DNA from: Sedimentibacter sp. | GTDB lineage: Bacteria > Bacillota > Clostridia > Tissierellales > Sedimentibacteraceae | Length of the DNA: 64,000 nucleotides | Reading direction: 5' to 3' | Assembly (NCBI GenBank): GCA_018436705.1 | Contig: JAHDLA010000001.1 | Coordinates: 124,001-188,000, forward strand | Shown: in pieces, positions 54,424-62,855 of the stretch | How positions within the stretch are numbered: the first letter of the stretch is position 1 | Layout: the number at the start of each line of letters is the position of its first letter | Translations under genes and position numbers: made by a program | The notes under the pieces: generated by a model | Database searches by the model: none | What the model was told of the DNA's origin: nothing | The model's input: the letters and a program-made list of their open reading frames with translations, nothing else

Positions 54424-55448
54424 TCGAAATCACCGCCCGCCACCACATCAATTATTTTAACTTCCGGCATATACTTTTCCATTTCCGACTTAAATACCAC
54501 GCTGTCAAAAAAGTATCCGGCCGGAGATACAGGATTCAGGGTAACCGCAATAACATTTATTGTATTAAGGGTTTCAGCCTTCAATCCCTTTCTTTTCAGC
54601 TCGTTCCACACATTTATGTCTGTAAACACCTTTGTTCCGTCCTCTATTACTATTTTTATGCCTCTTAAATATTTATTTTCACCTATGTCTCTTAACAGTG
54701 AAGTGGTTACTGCTCCCTTGATAAAAACATGTGTCGTTTTTTCGTCTACCAGCTCGTTTATTTTCTTGCCTCCGGTTATGCTGGTTTTAATATCGGGCAC
54801 AATTACATCGCCGGTGTTTTGAATTATACATGTTGATTTTTTCCTTAATATAATTTTCCTGATACCATCGTCCGTCTGCCTCAGCAGCATGCACTCTACC
54901 GCATGAGCTGTTTTTTCGGCGACCTTTTTTATGTCCCTGCTGAGCACCGCTCCGGTGGCAATGATGCACGCATCCGATATCACAGGCGAGGAAGCTGCCT
55001 TTCTGTCGATTGCTCCATCTATAAAAACAACTTTTGCCCCGTAGTGCTTCAAACGTCCCGACACGTACTTCATGTCCGTCACGCTTACAGGCCCGGCAAT
55101 CTGCATATTGCCGCTCTGCCTTATCCTGACAATTATAACCTCTCCCATAGGTGTAGAAATTCCTGTGGTTTCCAGAATTTCTGCCTTTGCATCCGAAAGC
55201 ATAAATGTTTTTTTTGCCGTAGCAACATACATGCCCTCTGTTACAAATATGGACGGTTTTTGTGTCTGCGTAACCAAATCTAAATTTTCTCCGTCCCTGC
55301 CCGCAGAGGTAATTCCTATATTCAATCTTAAATTTTCTGCCTCACCTATGAGATAATTGAGAGCCACAGTCTTTCCCGCGTTTTTCGCAAGACCGACTAT
55401 GGATACTGTTTTGTATTTATTTTTCTTAATACTTTCAATTAATCCCAT
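54420..55448 (-). CDS. kamB: Lysine 5,6-aminomutase reactivase subunit KamB
   Basis: About 342 residues. It begins with a P-loop (VSIVGLAKNAGKTVALNYLI), followed by GITSAGRDGENLDLVTQTQKP and VFIDGAIDRKAASSPVISDA. The family is found only beside kamC and the aminomutase genes and is thought to work with KamC in reactivation. The ATG at 55448 is preferred, as AGAGGG lies before it and the upstream ATG at 55478 has no ribosome site. It overlaps kamC by four bases. Confidence 0.85.
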   Translation of the reverse strand: MGLIESIKKNKYKTVSIVGLAKNAGKTVALNYLIGEAENLRLNIGITSAGRDGENLDLVTQTQKPSIFVTEGMYVATAKKTFMLSDAKAEILETTGISTPMGEVIIVRIRQSGNMQIAGPVSVTDMKYVSGRLKHYGAKVVFIDGAIDRKAASSPVISDACIIATGAVLSRDIKKVAEKTAHAVECMLLRQTDDGIRKIILRKKSTCIIQNTGDVIVPDIKTSITGGKKINELVDEKTTHVFIKGAVTTSLLRDIGENKYLRGIKIVIEDGTKVFTDINVWNELKRKGLKAETLNTINVIAVTLNPVSPAGYFFDSVVFKSEMEKYMPEVKIIDVVAGGDFE

Positions 55449-55546
55449 AGCTGCCCTCTTAATATCTATAATCAGCAAATTTTGTTTCGGTCGTTCTGAT
55501 TGCAGTTATTATTTGCTATCAGAACGACAGGTTTATTTCTTTATTG

Positions 55547-56797
55547 TTATTTGTGAACTCTGTCTCTTCTTGCCAGTTTAGTAGGCTCCAATGCCAAGTC
55601 GCTTCCCTGCAGCAGTCCGGCTACTCCTGTTAATGTATCCTCTTTTTTGCCTTGACATACATCACATGTACATTCCATATCCGGAAGATGCGGTTCTGTA
55701 TATGTTGTAATAACTCCCTCATAATTCCTCAGAATTATCCTGTCAGCAGACTGCGAAAGAACATAGTTAGGCATTACAGGAATCTTTCCGCCGCCTCCCG
55801 GTGCATCAACAACAAATGTAGGAACGGCGTATCCTGAAGTATGTCCTCTCAAACTTTCAATAATTTCAATTCCTTTTGCAACAGGTGTTCTGAAATGTTC
55901 AATGCCCAATGAAAGGTCGCACTGATAAATGTAGTAAGGTCTTACTCTGTTCATAACAAGCTTATGAACAAGGTCTCTCATAATATGCGGACAGTCGTTA
56001 ACTCCTCTTAAAAGAACTGACTGATTTCCAAGAGGTATACCTGCATCCGCCAATTTTCTCAATGCCTCCATTGATTCCGGAGTAAATTCGTTCGGATGGT
56101 TGAAATGAGTATTCAACCAAATTGGATGGTATTTTTTAAGCATGTTAACCAGATCGTCTGTTATTCTCTGCGGCAATACAACAGGTGTTCTTGAGCCGAG
56201 ACGAACTATTTCAACATGAGGTATCTCTCTTAATTTCTTTATGATATATTCTAATTTTTCATCTGAAACCAGCAGACAGTCTCCCCCTGACAGCAGTACG
56301 TCTCTTACCTCGGGATGATTTCTTACATAGTCGATGCACTTATCGACATTTTCCATTGAAACCTCATCGTCGCATTGTCCTGCAAATCTTCTTCTTGTAC
56401 AATGTCTGCAGTACATTGAACATTGATCTGTTATAAGAAATAAAACCCTGTCCGGATATCTGTGAGTAAGTCCCGGAGCCGGTGAGTCCGTATCCTCGTG
56501 AAGAGGATCAAGCATATCAGCAGAACTTACATGTGTCTCAACAATTGTCGGAACTGCCTGCATTCTGATTGGATCTCTGGGATCATCCTTATCCATATGC
56601 GCAGCATAGTACGGAGTAATTCCCATTCTGAATTTTTCCAAAACCTTTGATATATCTTCTGCTTCCTGTTCAGTTATATTAATTATTTTCTTAAGTTTAT
56701 CAACTGAATCAATTCTGTTTTCAACCTGCCATTTCCAGTCGTTCCACTCTTCAGGCTTTACGTCCTTCCAGAGTTCGATTTCATTATAATAACCCAC
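55547..56797 (-). CDS. kamA: Lysine 2,3-aminomutase (radical SAM, PLP)
   Basis: A 416-residue radical SAM enzyme. The iron-sulphur cluster cysteines are C126, C130 and C133 in [20 protein letters not shown] follows, then the PLP lysine in [11 protein letters not shown], and a C-terminal CTCDVC zinc-site segment. The length and spacing match the clostridial enzyme, which converts L-lysine to beta-lysine as the first step of lysine fermentation. Translation starts at a GTG with GGAGG seven bases upstream. An 18-base inverted repeat lies between kdd and this gene. Confidence 0.98.
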   Translation of the reverse strand: MGYYNEIELWKDVKPEEWNDWKWQVENRIDSVDKLKKIINITEQEAEDISKVLEKFRMGITPYYAAHMDKDDPRDPIRMQAVPTIVETHVSSADMLDPLHEDTDSPAPGLTHRYPDRVLFLITDQCSMYCRHCTRRRFAGQCDDEVSMENVDKCIDYVRNHPEVRDVLLSGGDCLLVSDEKLEYIIKKLREIPHVEIVRLGSRTPVVLPQRITDDLVNMLKKYHPIWLNTHFNHPNEFTPESMEALRKLADAGIPLGNQSVLLRGVNDCPHIMRDLVHKLVMNRVRPYYIYQCDLSLGIEHFRTPVAKGIEIIESLRGHTSGYAVPTFVVDAPGGGGKIPVMPNYVLSQSADRIILRNYEGVITTYTEPHLPDMECTCDVCQGKKEDTLTGVAGLLQGSDLALEPTKLARRDRVHK

Positions 56798-56828
56798 TAT
56801 AATACCTCCATTTATAAATTAAAATAAT

Positions 56829-56870
56829 AGTTAAAATACTAATTGAAAAAACTCAATTAGTATTTTAACT
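56829..56870 (-). repeat. 18-base perfect inverted repeat between kdd and kamA
   Basis: AGTTAAAATACTAATTGA is repeated as its exact reverse complement after a six-base loop. On the minus strand the hairpin is followed by ATTATTTTAATTT. It may be a partial terminator or an mRNA processing/stability element that sets kdd and kam expression apart. It is AT-rich, but the 18 of 18 match is unlikely by chance. Confidence 0.8.
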
Positions 56871-56881
56871 CTGATGCATGA

Positions 56882-57922
56882 TTAAGCATACAGCTCTGTA
56901 TACAGCTCTCTTAAGCCTTTGCTTTCTCTCATTATCTGCAGAGCCGTATCCGCATGTCCTTTTGTATATCCGTTACCGATAATCATATTTACATCTTTAC
57001 CCACGCCCTCAGCTCCTAATGCTGCTTTTGTAAAGCTTGTAGCCATGCTGAAGTAATATACGGTACCTTCATCTTTTGTCGCAAGGATTGCCGACATTTC
57101 ACAATTAGGTCTTGATACGCAGCTTATTACCAGGTCGCACAGTTTACCGTCTGTTGCTTCCATCACTTTGTCGTACACTTCGATTGCATTTGTAGCATCA
57201 CCGGCTATGCACACGTCGGCAAGACCGAGTTTTTTAACTGTTTCAAGAGTGCTTTGTCTGTGAGCCCAGCATATAACTTTTCCGCTTGCACCTGCTTTTT
57301 TCTTTGCTTCGTACAGGCAGAGAAGTCCGGATTTTCCTGATCCTCCAAGAACCAATACTGTATCTCCTTCTTTTACCAGCTTAACAGTCTGCGCAGGAGC
57401 TCCTGCTACGTCCAAAACAGACAATGCAAGATTTTCAGGTATGTCTGAAGGAAGTTTAGCATATATTCCGCTTTCAAATAAAACAGCCTTTCCTTTAATA
57501 TCCACCTGATCAATTTCTTTTCTGACAGTAAGTATTTCTTCTATAACCAAGGGTGTCAATGATAATGAAACAAGTGTAGCAATCTTATCTCCTACTTTAA
57601 GATCGGTCTTTCCTTCCAAAGCAGGTCCTATTTGTTCTACAGTTCCAATGAGCATTCCTCCAGAACCTGTTACCGGATTTTGATGCTTTCCTCTTTCTGC
57701 TACGATTCCCTTCATTATTTCTTTAATTTTCTCTACATCTCCGCCCGCCTGGTCACTTATTTGAGTAAAGCTTGCCGAATCCACATTCAAAGTCTGAACG
57801 TTTATTAAAATCTCATTGTCATAAATCTCCATTGTGTTATCGATTTTAACTGCCGGCTGCGGCAATACTCCTTTTGGTTCAATTACTCTGTGTGTTCCGT
57901 ATGGGTTTCCTTTTTTGATCAT
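56882..57922 (-). CDS. kdd: L-erythro-3,5-diaminohexanoate dehydrogenase
   Basis: A 346-residue NAD-dependent dehydrogenase. It starts KGNPYGTHRVIEPKGVLPQPA, the typical beginning of Kdd proteins. The Rossmann motif is TVLVLGGSGKSGLLCLYEA, and GSGGMLIGTVEQIGP lies near the active site. It oxidises 3,5-diaminohexanoate, the product of the 5,6-aminomutase step, to 5-amino-3-oxohexanoate. It is first in the operon, directly behind a sigma-54 promoter. AGGAGG precedes the ATG. The later genes of the pathway (kce, kal) are not in the window. Confidence 0.95.
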   Translation of the reverse strand: MIKKGNPYGTHRVIEPKGVLPQPAVKIDNTMEIYDNEILINVQTLNVDSASFTQISDQAGGDVEKIKEIMKGIVAERGKHQNPVTGSGGMLIGTVEQIGPALEGKTDLKVGDKIATLVSLSLTPLVIEEILTVRKEIDQVDIKGKAVLFESGIYAKLPSDIPENLALSVLDVAGAPAQTVKLVKEGDTVLVLGGSGKSGLLCLYEAKKKAGASGKVICWAHRQSTLETVKKLGLADVCIAGDATNAIEVYDKVMEATDGKLCDLVISCVSRPNCEMSAILATKDEGTVYYFSMATSFTKAALGAEGVGKDVNMIIGNGYTKGHADTALQIMRESKGLRELYTELYA

Positions 57923-57993
57923 AGTGCCTCCTAAATCATTGCAAATTTTTTTATTGGGTTTGGGTTAGATATTGGGTGTTCACATATATGTAG

Positions 57994-58009
57994 TGCAAGT
58001 ACCGTGCCA
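57994..58009 (-). promoter_or_regulatory. Sigma-54 promoter of the lysine fermentation operon
   Basis: TGGCACGGTACTTGCA on the minus strand: both boxes match the sigma-54 consensus (TGGCAC and TTGCA), and GG and GC are exactly ten bases apart. The leader to the kdd start is about 60 bases. Confidence 0.9.
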
Positions 58010-58080
58010 ATTTCTTTTAAAAATAAAAACCGCTGTTTTTCAACATTAGCAACGTTACAATAATGATAATTTTATCCTAA

Positions 58081-58096
58081 GTGCCGAAAATTCAGC
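58081..58096 (-). promoter_or_regulatory. Putative upstream activator site of the kdd promoter
   Basis: GCTGAATTTTCGGCAC on the minus strand, about 75 bases upstream of the -24 box. The imperfect dyad (GCTGA with TCGGC) also occurs just before the sigma-54 activator gene at 59544, which makes that protein the likely binder. A weaker match (GCTGTTTTTCAACA) lies at about 58032-58045. Confidence 0.6.
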
Positions 58097-58213
58097 TTTT
58101 TATATTGCTCTGTAAAGCATATTTTGTTATAATGCTATTATACAACATAATTATTGATTATTCACATATTAATTAAATATTAATAAATTTTCATAAAGAA
58201 TGAAGAGGTATAT

Positions 58214-59020
58214 ATGGATAACAGACCAATCGGAATCTTTGATTCAGGAGTAGGCGGACTCACTGTAATGAGAGAAGTAATGGAGCAGCTTCCTTACGAG
58301 GACATCATATATTTGGGAGATACCGCAAGAATTCCATACGGTTCAAAATCTGAGCAGACCATAAAAAAATATGCTAACCAATGCTCATCTTTTTTAAAGA
58401 GCAAGGATGTTAAAACTATTGTAATTGCATGTAATACAGCAAGCTCAATAGCTCTTGAGCACGTGCAGAATAATTTTGATCTTCCCATAATAGGCGTGAT
58501 TAATCCCGGATCAAAAAGTGCCGCTGCCGCCACAGAAAACGGAAGAATAGGTGTAATTGGTACAATTGCAACAATAAATTCAAATGCCTATCAGGCAAAA
58601 ATTATGGAGTATCTCCACGATGCAGAAGTGATCGGGATTCCGTGCCCGCTGTTTGTACCAATAGTTGAAGAAGGCTGGGAATATTCAAACGTAGCATTTT
58701 TGACCGCTGAAAAATATCTTGATGAATTGATTGAGCACGATGTGGACACTTTGGTGCTGGGGTGCACCCATTATCCTATTTTAAGGCACACAATCAAAAA
58801 AGTCGTTGGCCCTGATGTTAAGCTCGTCAATCCTGCATTTGAGACAGCAAGAGATTTAAAAAAACTTCTTACAGACAAAAATATGCTAAACGAAAATTAC
58901 GATAAAGCCAGGTATGAATATTATGCCAGTGATGCACCTGAACGCTTAAGAAGAATAGGAGGCAATTTTCTTAAGAAGGAAATTGATAATCTTTATGAAA
59001 TCGCAATAGATAATCTTTAA
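58214..59020 (+). CDS. murI: Glutamate racemase
   Basis: A 268-residue cofactor-independent racemase. It has IGIFDSGVGGLTVMREV with the catalytic-site Asp-Ser, LGDTARIPYGSKS, IACNTASSIAL with the first catalytic Cys, and LVLGCTHYPILR with the second catalytic Cys. It makes D-glutamate for peptidoglycan. GAAGAGG precedes the ATG. The gene is divergent from the lysine operon, and two smaller genes follow in the same direction. Confidence 0.97.
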   Translation: MDNRPIGIFDSGVGGLTVMREVMEQLPYEDIIYLGDTARIPYGSKSEQTIKKYANQCSSFLKSKDVKTIVIACNTASSIALEHVQNNFDLPIIGVINPGSKSAAAATENGRIGVIGTIATINSNAYQAKIMEYLHDAEVIGIPCPLFVPIVEEGWEYSNVAFLTAEKYLDELIEHDVDTLVLGCTHYPILRHTIKKVVGPDVKLVNPAFETARDLKKLLTDKNMLNENYDKARYEYYASDAPERLRRIGGNFLKKEIDNLYEIAIDNL

Positions 59021-59034
59021 AAAGGAGGCACAGA

Positions 59035-59454
59035 ATGAATAATGCCAAAATAAAAATTACTACAGCCCAAACAATAGACAAAGCAGGAAATGAAGAAGTT
59101 ATGGAGCTTGTTACCGAGGCGGAAAGACTTTTTCAGAAAGACTTCATTATTATAAATTATGATGAAAGTGACATAACCGAGAACACTTCTTCTAAAACAA
59201 GAATGAAGATATACAAAGATAAATTAATACTGACCAAGGTTGGAGATATATCTTCAAGAATGGAATTTGAAGAAAATCAAAGCTACAGTAATATTTATTC
59301 AACGCCTTACGGTAATTTCGACCTGGACTTCAACACCATGATATATGAGAATAATTTGGATGAGGTGGGAAAGGGAACTGTCAAGATAGAATACCAAGTC
59401 GTTTTTGCCGGAAGTGAAAAAAGCTATAACAAATTAGCTATTGATATTTTTTAG
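59035..59454 (+). CDS. DUF1934 small beta-barrel protein
   Basis: A 139-residue soluble protein with many short beta strands and a calycin-like pattern (RMKIYKDKLILTKVGDISSRMEFEENQSYSNIYSTPYGNFDLDFNTMIYEN, ending EYQVVFAGSEKSYNKLAI). It matches the DUF1934 family (YwiB in Bacillus), whose function is not established. AAAGGAGG precedes the ATG, 14 bases after the murI stop, so the two are co-transcribed. Confidence 0.8.
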   Translation: MNNAKIKITTAQTIDKAGNEEVMELVTEAERLFQKDFIIINYDESDITENTSSKTRMKIYKDKLILTKVGDISSRMEFEENQSYSNIYSTPYGNFDLDFNTMIYENNLDEVGKGTVKIEYQVVFAGSEKSYNKLAIDIF

Positions 59455-59494
59455 GCAATCTTAACCTGTTTGATAAAAAAAGCCATGACTTACT

Positions 59495-59510
59495 GCCTGT
59501 TTTTCGGCAT
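59495..59510 (+). promoter_or_regulatory. Dyad motif copy 1 before the PAS/sigma-54 activator gene
   Basis: GCCTGTTTTTCGGCAT. The GCC and GGC ends are inverted, and the core TTTTTCGGCA is repeated 21 bases downstream. It is likely an autoregulatory binding site. Confidence 0.5.
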
Positions 59511-59515
59511 GTCGA

Positions 59516-59531
59516 GCTGATTTTTCGGCAC
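59516..59531 (+). promoter_or_regulatory. Dyad motif copy 2 before the PAS/sigma-54 activator gene
   Basis: GCTGATTTTTCGGCAC, identical at 15 of 16 bases to the site upstream of the kdd sigma-54 promoter. It ends just before the ribosome site of the activator gene, so binding here could repress the gene's own expression. Confidence 0.6.
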
Positions 59532-59543
59532 AAAAGGAGAATT

Positions 59544-60947
59544 ATGGATATAAAATATTTTGATGCACTCATTCACGCAATAGATTTAATAAATGATGGA
59601 ATTCATATAGTTGACGCCTACGGTAAAATTGCTTATTACAATTCATCCGCAAAGCAGCTTGATGAAATCGATGTGGATAAAGCAATAGGAAGACATATTC
59701 TTGAGGTGTATCCTTCTCTTACTTTTGAGACAAGCACTTTGTTAAAAGTTTTGCGAACAGGGAAGCCGATTTATAATGTTGAACAGAACTTTATAAATTA
59801 TAAAGGTGATAAAATATCAACATTGAATTCAACAATCCCTATTTATTATAACAACAAGGTGCTTGGGGCTCTTGAAGTTTCCAGAAATATAACAAAGGTC
59901 AGAGAACTGTCGGAAAAAATAGTAAATCTGCAAAAGGAGCTGTATGAAAGGGACAACAGGGGGCATGACAAACCGTCAAAGCCTGTTGCAAAGTTTAATT
60001 TTCTTGATATCATAGGGCAGAACAAGGAGATGCTGAAGCTGAAATCACTTGGAATAAAAGCGGCTATGTCTGATTCACCCGTTATGATCGCAGGGAGTAC
60101 CGGAACAGGTAAGGAGCTTTTTGTACAGTCCATACACAATTCCAGCAACAGAAAGCACAAGCCCTTCATAGCGCAAAACTGTGCGGCTCTGCCTTCTAAC
60201 TTGCTTGAAAGCATATTGTTCGGATCTGTTAAGGGAAGCTTTACAGGAGCAGAAAACAGACCGGGTTTATTTGAACTTGCCGACGGCGGAACCTTGTTCC
60301 TGGATGAAATAAATTCCATGCCCATAGAGCTTCAGACCAAGCTTTTGAGAGTTCTGCAGGATGGAAGGGTCAGAAGAGTCGGCTCAGCCACCACAATAGA
60401 TGTTAATGTAAGAATCATATCAGCTATAAATACAGATATTAACTCAGTTGTAGAAACAAAGCAACTGAGACAGGACTTGTTTTTCAGATTGAACGTAATA
60501 ACTCTTGTTATTCCTGATTTGTCAAAGAGAATAGACGACATACCTCTTCTTGTGGATCATTTTATAAAAAAATATGATGAACGATGTAATAAATTTTTCA
60601 GCGGCGTCTCTAAAGAAGTGCTGGATATATTTACAGAATACAGCTGGCCCGGAAACGTCAGGGAATTAGAGCATGCAATTGAAAGCGCCGTTTCGCTGTA
60701 TGACGGAGAGCTTATAAGAGAGGAACACCTTCCTTTCCAGTTTAAAAACTACAGCAGGAGAAATAGCAATTCACAGAATACCGGCACACTGCAGCACTTG
60801 AATGCGGCCGTAGAAAAAGTTGAGCGTGATATTATAAAGTCTGCCTTGGAGCAGACGGATTACAATATTACAAAAGCTGCCAAGCTTATAAATGTTCCGA
60901 GGCAGACACTACAATATAAAATTAAAAAACTTGAAATTCCGGGTTAA
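59544..60947 (+). CDS. PAS-domain sigma-54-dependent activator, likely controlling lysine fermentation
   Basis: A 467-residue protein. A PAS domain (about 8-115; NDGIHIVDAYGKIAYYN) precedes an AAA+ domain with Walker A GSTGTGKE, the loop GSFTGA (the usual GAFTGA with Ala changed to Ser), Walker B GTLFLDEINSMP and YSWPGNVRELEH. A Fis-type helix-turn-helix ends it (YNITKAAKLINVPRQTLQYKI). The architecture resembles RocR/BkdR-type activators of amino-acid catabolism. Its neighbour is the lysine operon with a sigma-54 promoter, and both upstream regions share a dyad. AAAAGGAG precedes the ATG. Confidence 0.93.
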   Translation: MDIKYFDALIHAIDLINDGIHIVDAYGKIAYYNSSAKQLDEIDVDKAIGRHILEVYPSLTFETSTLLKVLRTGKPIYNVEQNFINYKGDKISTLNSTIPIYYNNKVLGALEVSRNITKVRELSEKIVNLQKELYERDNRGHDKPSKPVAKFNFLDIIGQNKEMLKLKSLGIKAAMSDSPVMIAGSTGTGKELFVQSIHNSSNRKHKPFIAQNCAALPSNLLESILFGSVKGSFTGAENRPGLFELADGGTLFLDEINSMPIELQTKLLRVLQDGRVRRVGSATTIDVNVRIISAINTDINSVVETKQLRQDLFFRLNVITLVIPDLSKRIDDIPLLVDHFIKKYDERCNKFFSGVSKEVLDIFTEYSWPGNVRELEHAIESAVSLYDGELIREEHLPFQFKNYSRRNSNSQNTGTLQHLNAAVEKVERDIIKSALEQTDYNITKAAKLINVPRQTLQYKIKKLEIPG

Positions 60948-60951
60948 AAAA

Positions 60952-60987
60952 TCTGCCCCCGTCGAAAAACGACGAGGGCAGATTTTT
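60952..60987. terminator. Bidirectional terminator between the activator gene and spoIIR
   Basis: TCTGCCCCCGTCG, loop AAAAAC, then GACGAGGGCAGATTTTTT. The T runs suit both converging genes. Confidence 0.9.
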
Positions 60988-61003
60988 TAAAAAGTGGGGG
61001 ATT

Positions 61004-61705
61004 TTATTTAGCCAATGATCTGGCATAAACACGCGGTGTGAGACTTGACTCTACGCCTGTGTGTTCTACTTTGCCTTTTTCTATAAATTCATATATCTTT
61101 GATTTAAACTTAATATCTTCTATTCCTCTTTTTGTTTTTATAGATTCAATTTCTTCCTGAGTCAAAACTTCCTGGAGCTTATTTTCTGTTTCTATATCAA
61201 ATACCGGCTCCGAATTTTTATCCTGTCCGAAATCCACAAAACACAGAGGAGGAAACATCACGCACCACCAATTGTTGCCTTCTGCCCTGCCTATTTCTAT
61301 TCTTACGGCATCATAATAGCCTTCCGGAAGGACTATGTCCTCGTATATTTTGCGCGGAAACTTAAAATTTCCGTAATATACATTTATTTCATAATCGTAT
61401 CCTTCCTCTGAAATTATTTCCTCTGCTTCTTTTCTTATTTCATTTATCTTTTCTATAACTAAATCTTCACTGTCATCTTTAGACGTTATGTTTTCAAATT
61501 CACTGTCAAACTTACTAATCACGTGATTTCTGACCTTATATTTTAACTGCTGGTCATAAACAGTGTTTGAATTTGCAATTACATGTAATCGTATAACTTT
61601 GTCGTTTATTTTTGCCATTCCTGTGTATGCATCTACCGTATATGAAACTGCAACTGCAACTGCAACAAATATTACCGAAATTAAAATTTTTTTATAATAG
61701 CTCAT
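61004..61705 (-). CDS. spoIIR: Stage II sporulation protein R
   Basis: A 233-residue protein with an N-terminal membrane or signal helix (KILISVIFVAVAVAVSYTV). The SpoIIR landmarks are KVIRLHVIANSNTVYDQQLKYKVRNHVI, IEIGRAEGNNWWCVMFPPLCFVD and the C-terminal KSKIYEFIEKG. It is made in the forespore and signals across the septum to activate SpoIIGA and so sigma-E in the mother cell. It is direct evidence that the organism forms endospores. GGGAGG precedes the ATG, 11 bases after the germination gene. Confidence 0.95.
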   Translation of the reverse strand: MSYYKKILISVIFVAVAVAVSYTVDAYTGMAKINDKVIRLHVIANSNTVYDQQLKYKVRNHVISKFDSEFENITSKDDSEDLVIEKINEIRKEAEEIISEEGYDYEINVYYGNFKFPRKIYEDIVLPEGYYDAVRIEIGRAEGNNWWCVMFPPLCFVDFGQDKNSEPVFDIETENKLQEVLTQEEIESIKTKRGIEDIKFKSKIYEFIEKGKVEHTGVESSLTPRVYARSLAK

Positions 61706-61716
61706 TTGTCCTCCCT

Positions 61717-62817
61717 TTATTTTACCAATCCGGTACTTTTTATATCTACATTCAAATGTACGTTTATGTCCGCTGCCTCAAAAACTTCATCATATTTGTC
61801 TTCGATTTTGTCGAACTCGGATTTGTGATACTTATATAATTTATCTTTTATCCTTAAAAGATCTGATCTGTAGTAATGCTGAAGCTTGTCGACTGTATTT
61901 GAAGCCACATCTGATATCATTCTTGCAGACTCAGTCCTGATTTTATCCATAAAATTTTTATCCTGCAACTTGTCGTTGCCTATGATAAATGAATCTATGT
62001 AACAATACAGAGTAATATAATAATCAACGCTTAATTTATTATTTTCTAAATTTATATCTTCCGTCATGCTCACATCAACGGCACCCAGCCCTACGGTTGT
62101 ATCGTCAACAGATATATTAAAATTACTGATGTTAGCCCTGTCGGGATTTAATAAAATCATTATGATTTCAACTTCCTCCGGTTCCAAAAAACCCACCAGT
62201 TCGTATTCCTTAACAACGGCTGCTCTTTCCACTTTCAGACTTTTATCATTTACTTCCACAACCGGCACCATGACATTTCCAGTCTGCCCCAGATGGAGTA
62301 TTGCCTCATCAAATGTATAAACATCTTGATAGCTCTCTCTTTTAAGTTTAACAAGCATCTCGCTCAAAAATCTGCCCACAATAGGATTAGTCGGTATTTC
62401 CATATTTATAATGTCCTGAGCCTTTCCTTTTGCAATACATATTTTAACTCTTCTGTTCATCTGAGGAGACCTCTGGATCTCATCAAATATTTTTTTAAAT
62501 GACTCCGGATCTCTGGCCACATCTTCTCCCAGTATTATTACCTGCATTAATCTGTCAGAAATGGCCTTTTCAGAATGAAGATAGCTCGTACTGTAAAAAT
62601 TCGCAAAATTTGCACTTTCCTTTGAATAAACAATTCTCTGATCCTCGCTGCCTTCATTTATTTTTGGAATTTCAGACGTAAAAGTCAGATTCTTAGGATT
62701 TTTATCAATTCCCACAGCAAATAAGTATTCCCTTTTGTTGATTTCAAAGCTGTCCCAGCAACCTGTTAAAACTAATGATGTCAGCAGCATTAAAATTATT
62801 ATTTTTATTTGTTTCAT
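61717..62817 (-). CDS. Ger(x)C-family spore germination lipoprotein
   Basis: A 366-residue lipoprotein. The signal peptide and lipobox are LVLTGC (Cys20), directly followed by WDSFEINKREYLFAVGID, the family's usual start. SERLMQVIILGEDVARD and later domain blocks (FLSEMLVKLKRE, EYELVGFLEPEEVEIIMILLN) agree. It is the C component of a GerA-type nutrient germinant receptor in the spore inner membrane. It follows the permease-type B component gene in one operon. Confidence 0.92.
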   Translation of the reverse strand: MKQIKIIILMLLTSLVLTGCWDSFEINKREYLFAVGIDKNPKNLTFTSEIPKINEGSEDQRIVYSKESANFANFYSTSYLHSEKAISDRLMQVIILGEDVARDPESFKKIFDEIQRSPQMNRRVKICIAKGKAQDIINMEIPTNPIVGRFLSEMLVKLKRESYQDVYTFDEAILHLGQTGNVMVPVVEVNDKSLKVERAAVVKEYELVGFLEPEEVEIIMILLNPDRANISNFNISVDDTTVGLGAVDVSMTEDINLENNKLSVDYYITLYCYIDSFIIGNDKLQDKNFMDKIRTESARMISDVASNTVDKLQHYYRSDLLRIKDKLYKYHKSEFDKIEDKYDEVFEAADINVHLNVDIKSTGLVK

Positions 62818-62855
62818 TTAAACCCCTTCGCTATAATCACGTAAAATCATAATAT

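Noticed and set aside
54169..54822. 217-codon plus-strand open frame
   Set aside because: Antisense to kamB and kamC, which are clearly real.
56798..56881. Lysine riboswitch before kamA
   Set aside because: The gap is only 84 bases and consists mostly of one AT-rich inverted repeat; none of the lysine aptamer motifs are present.
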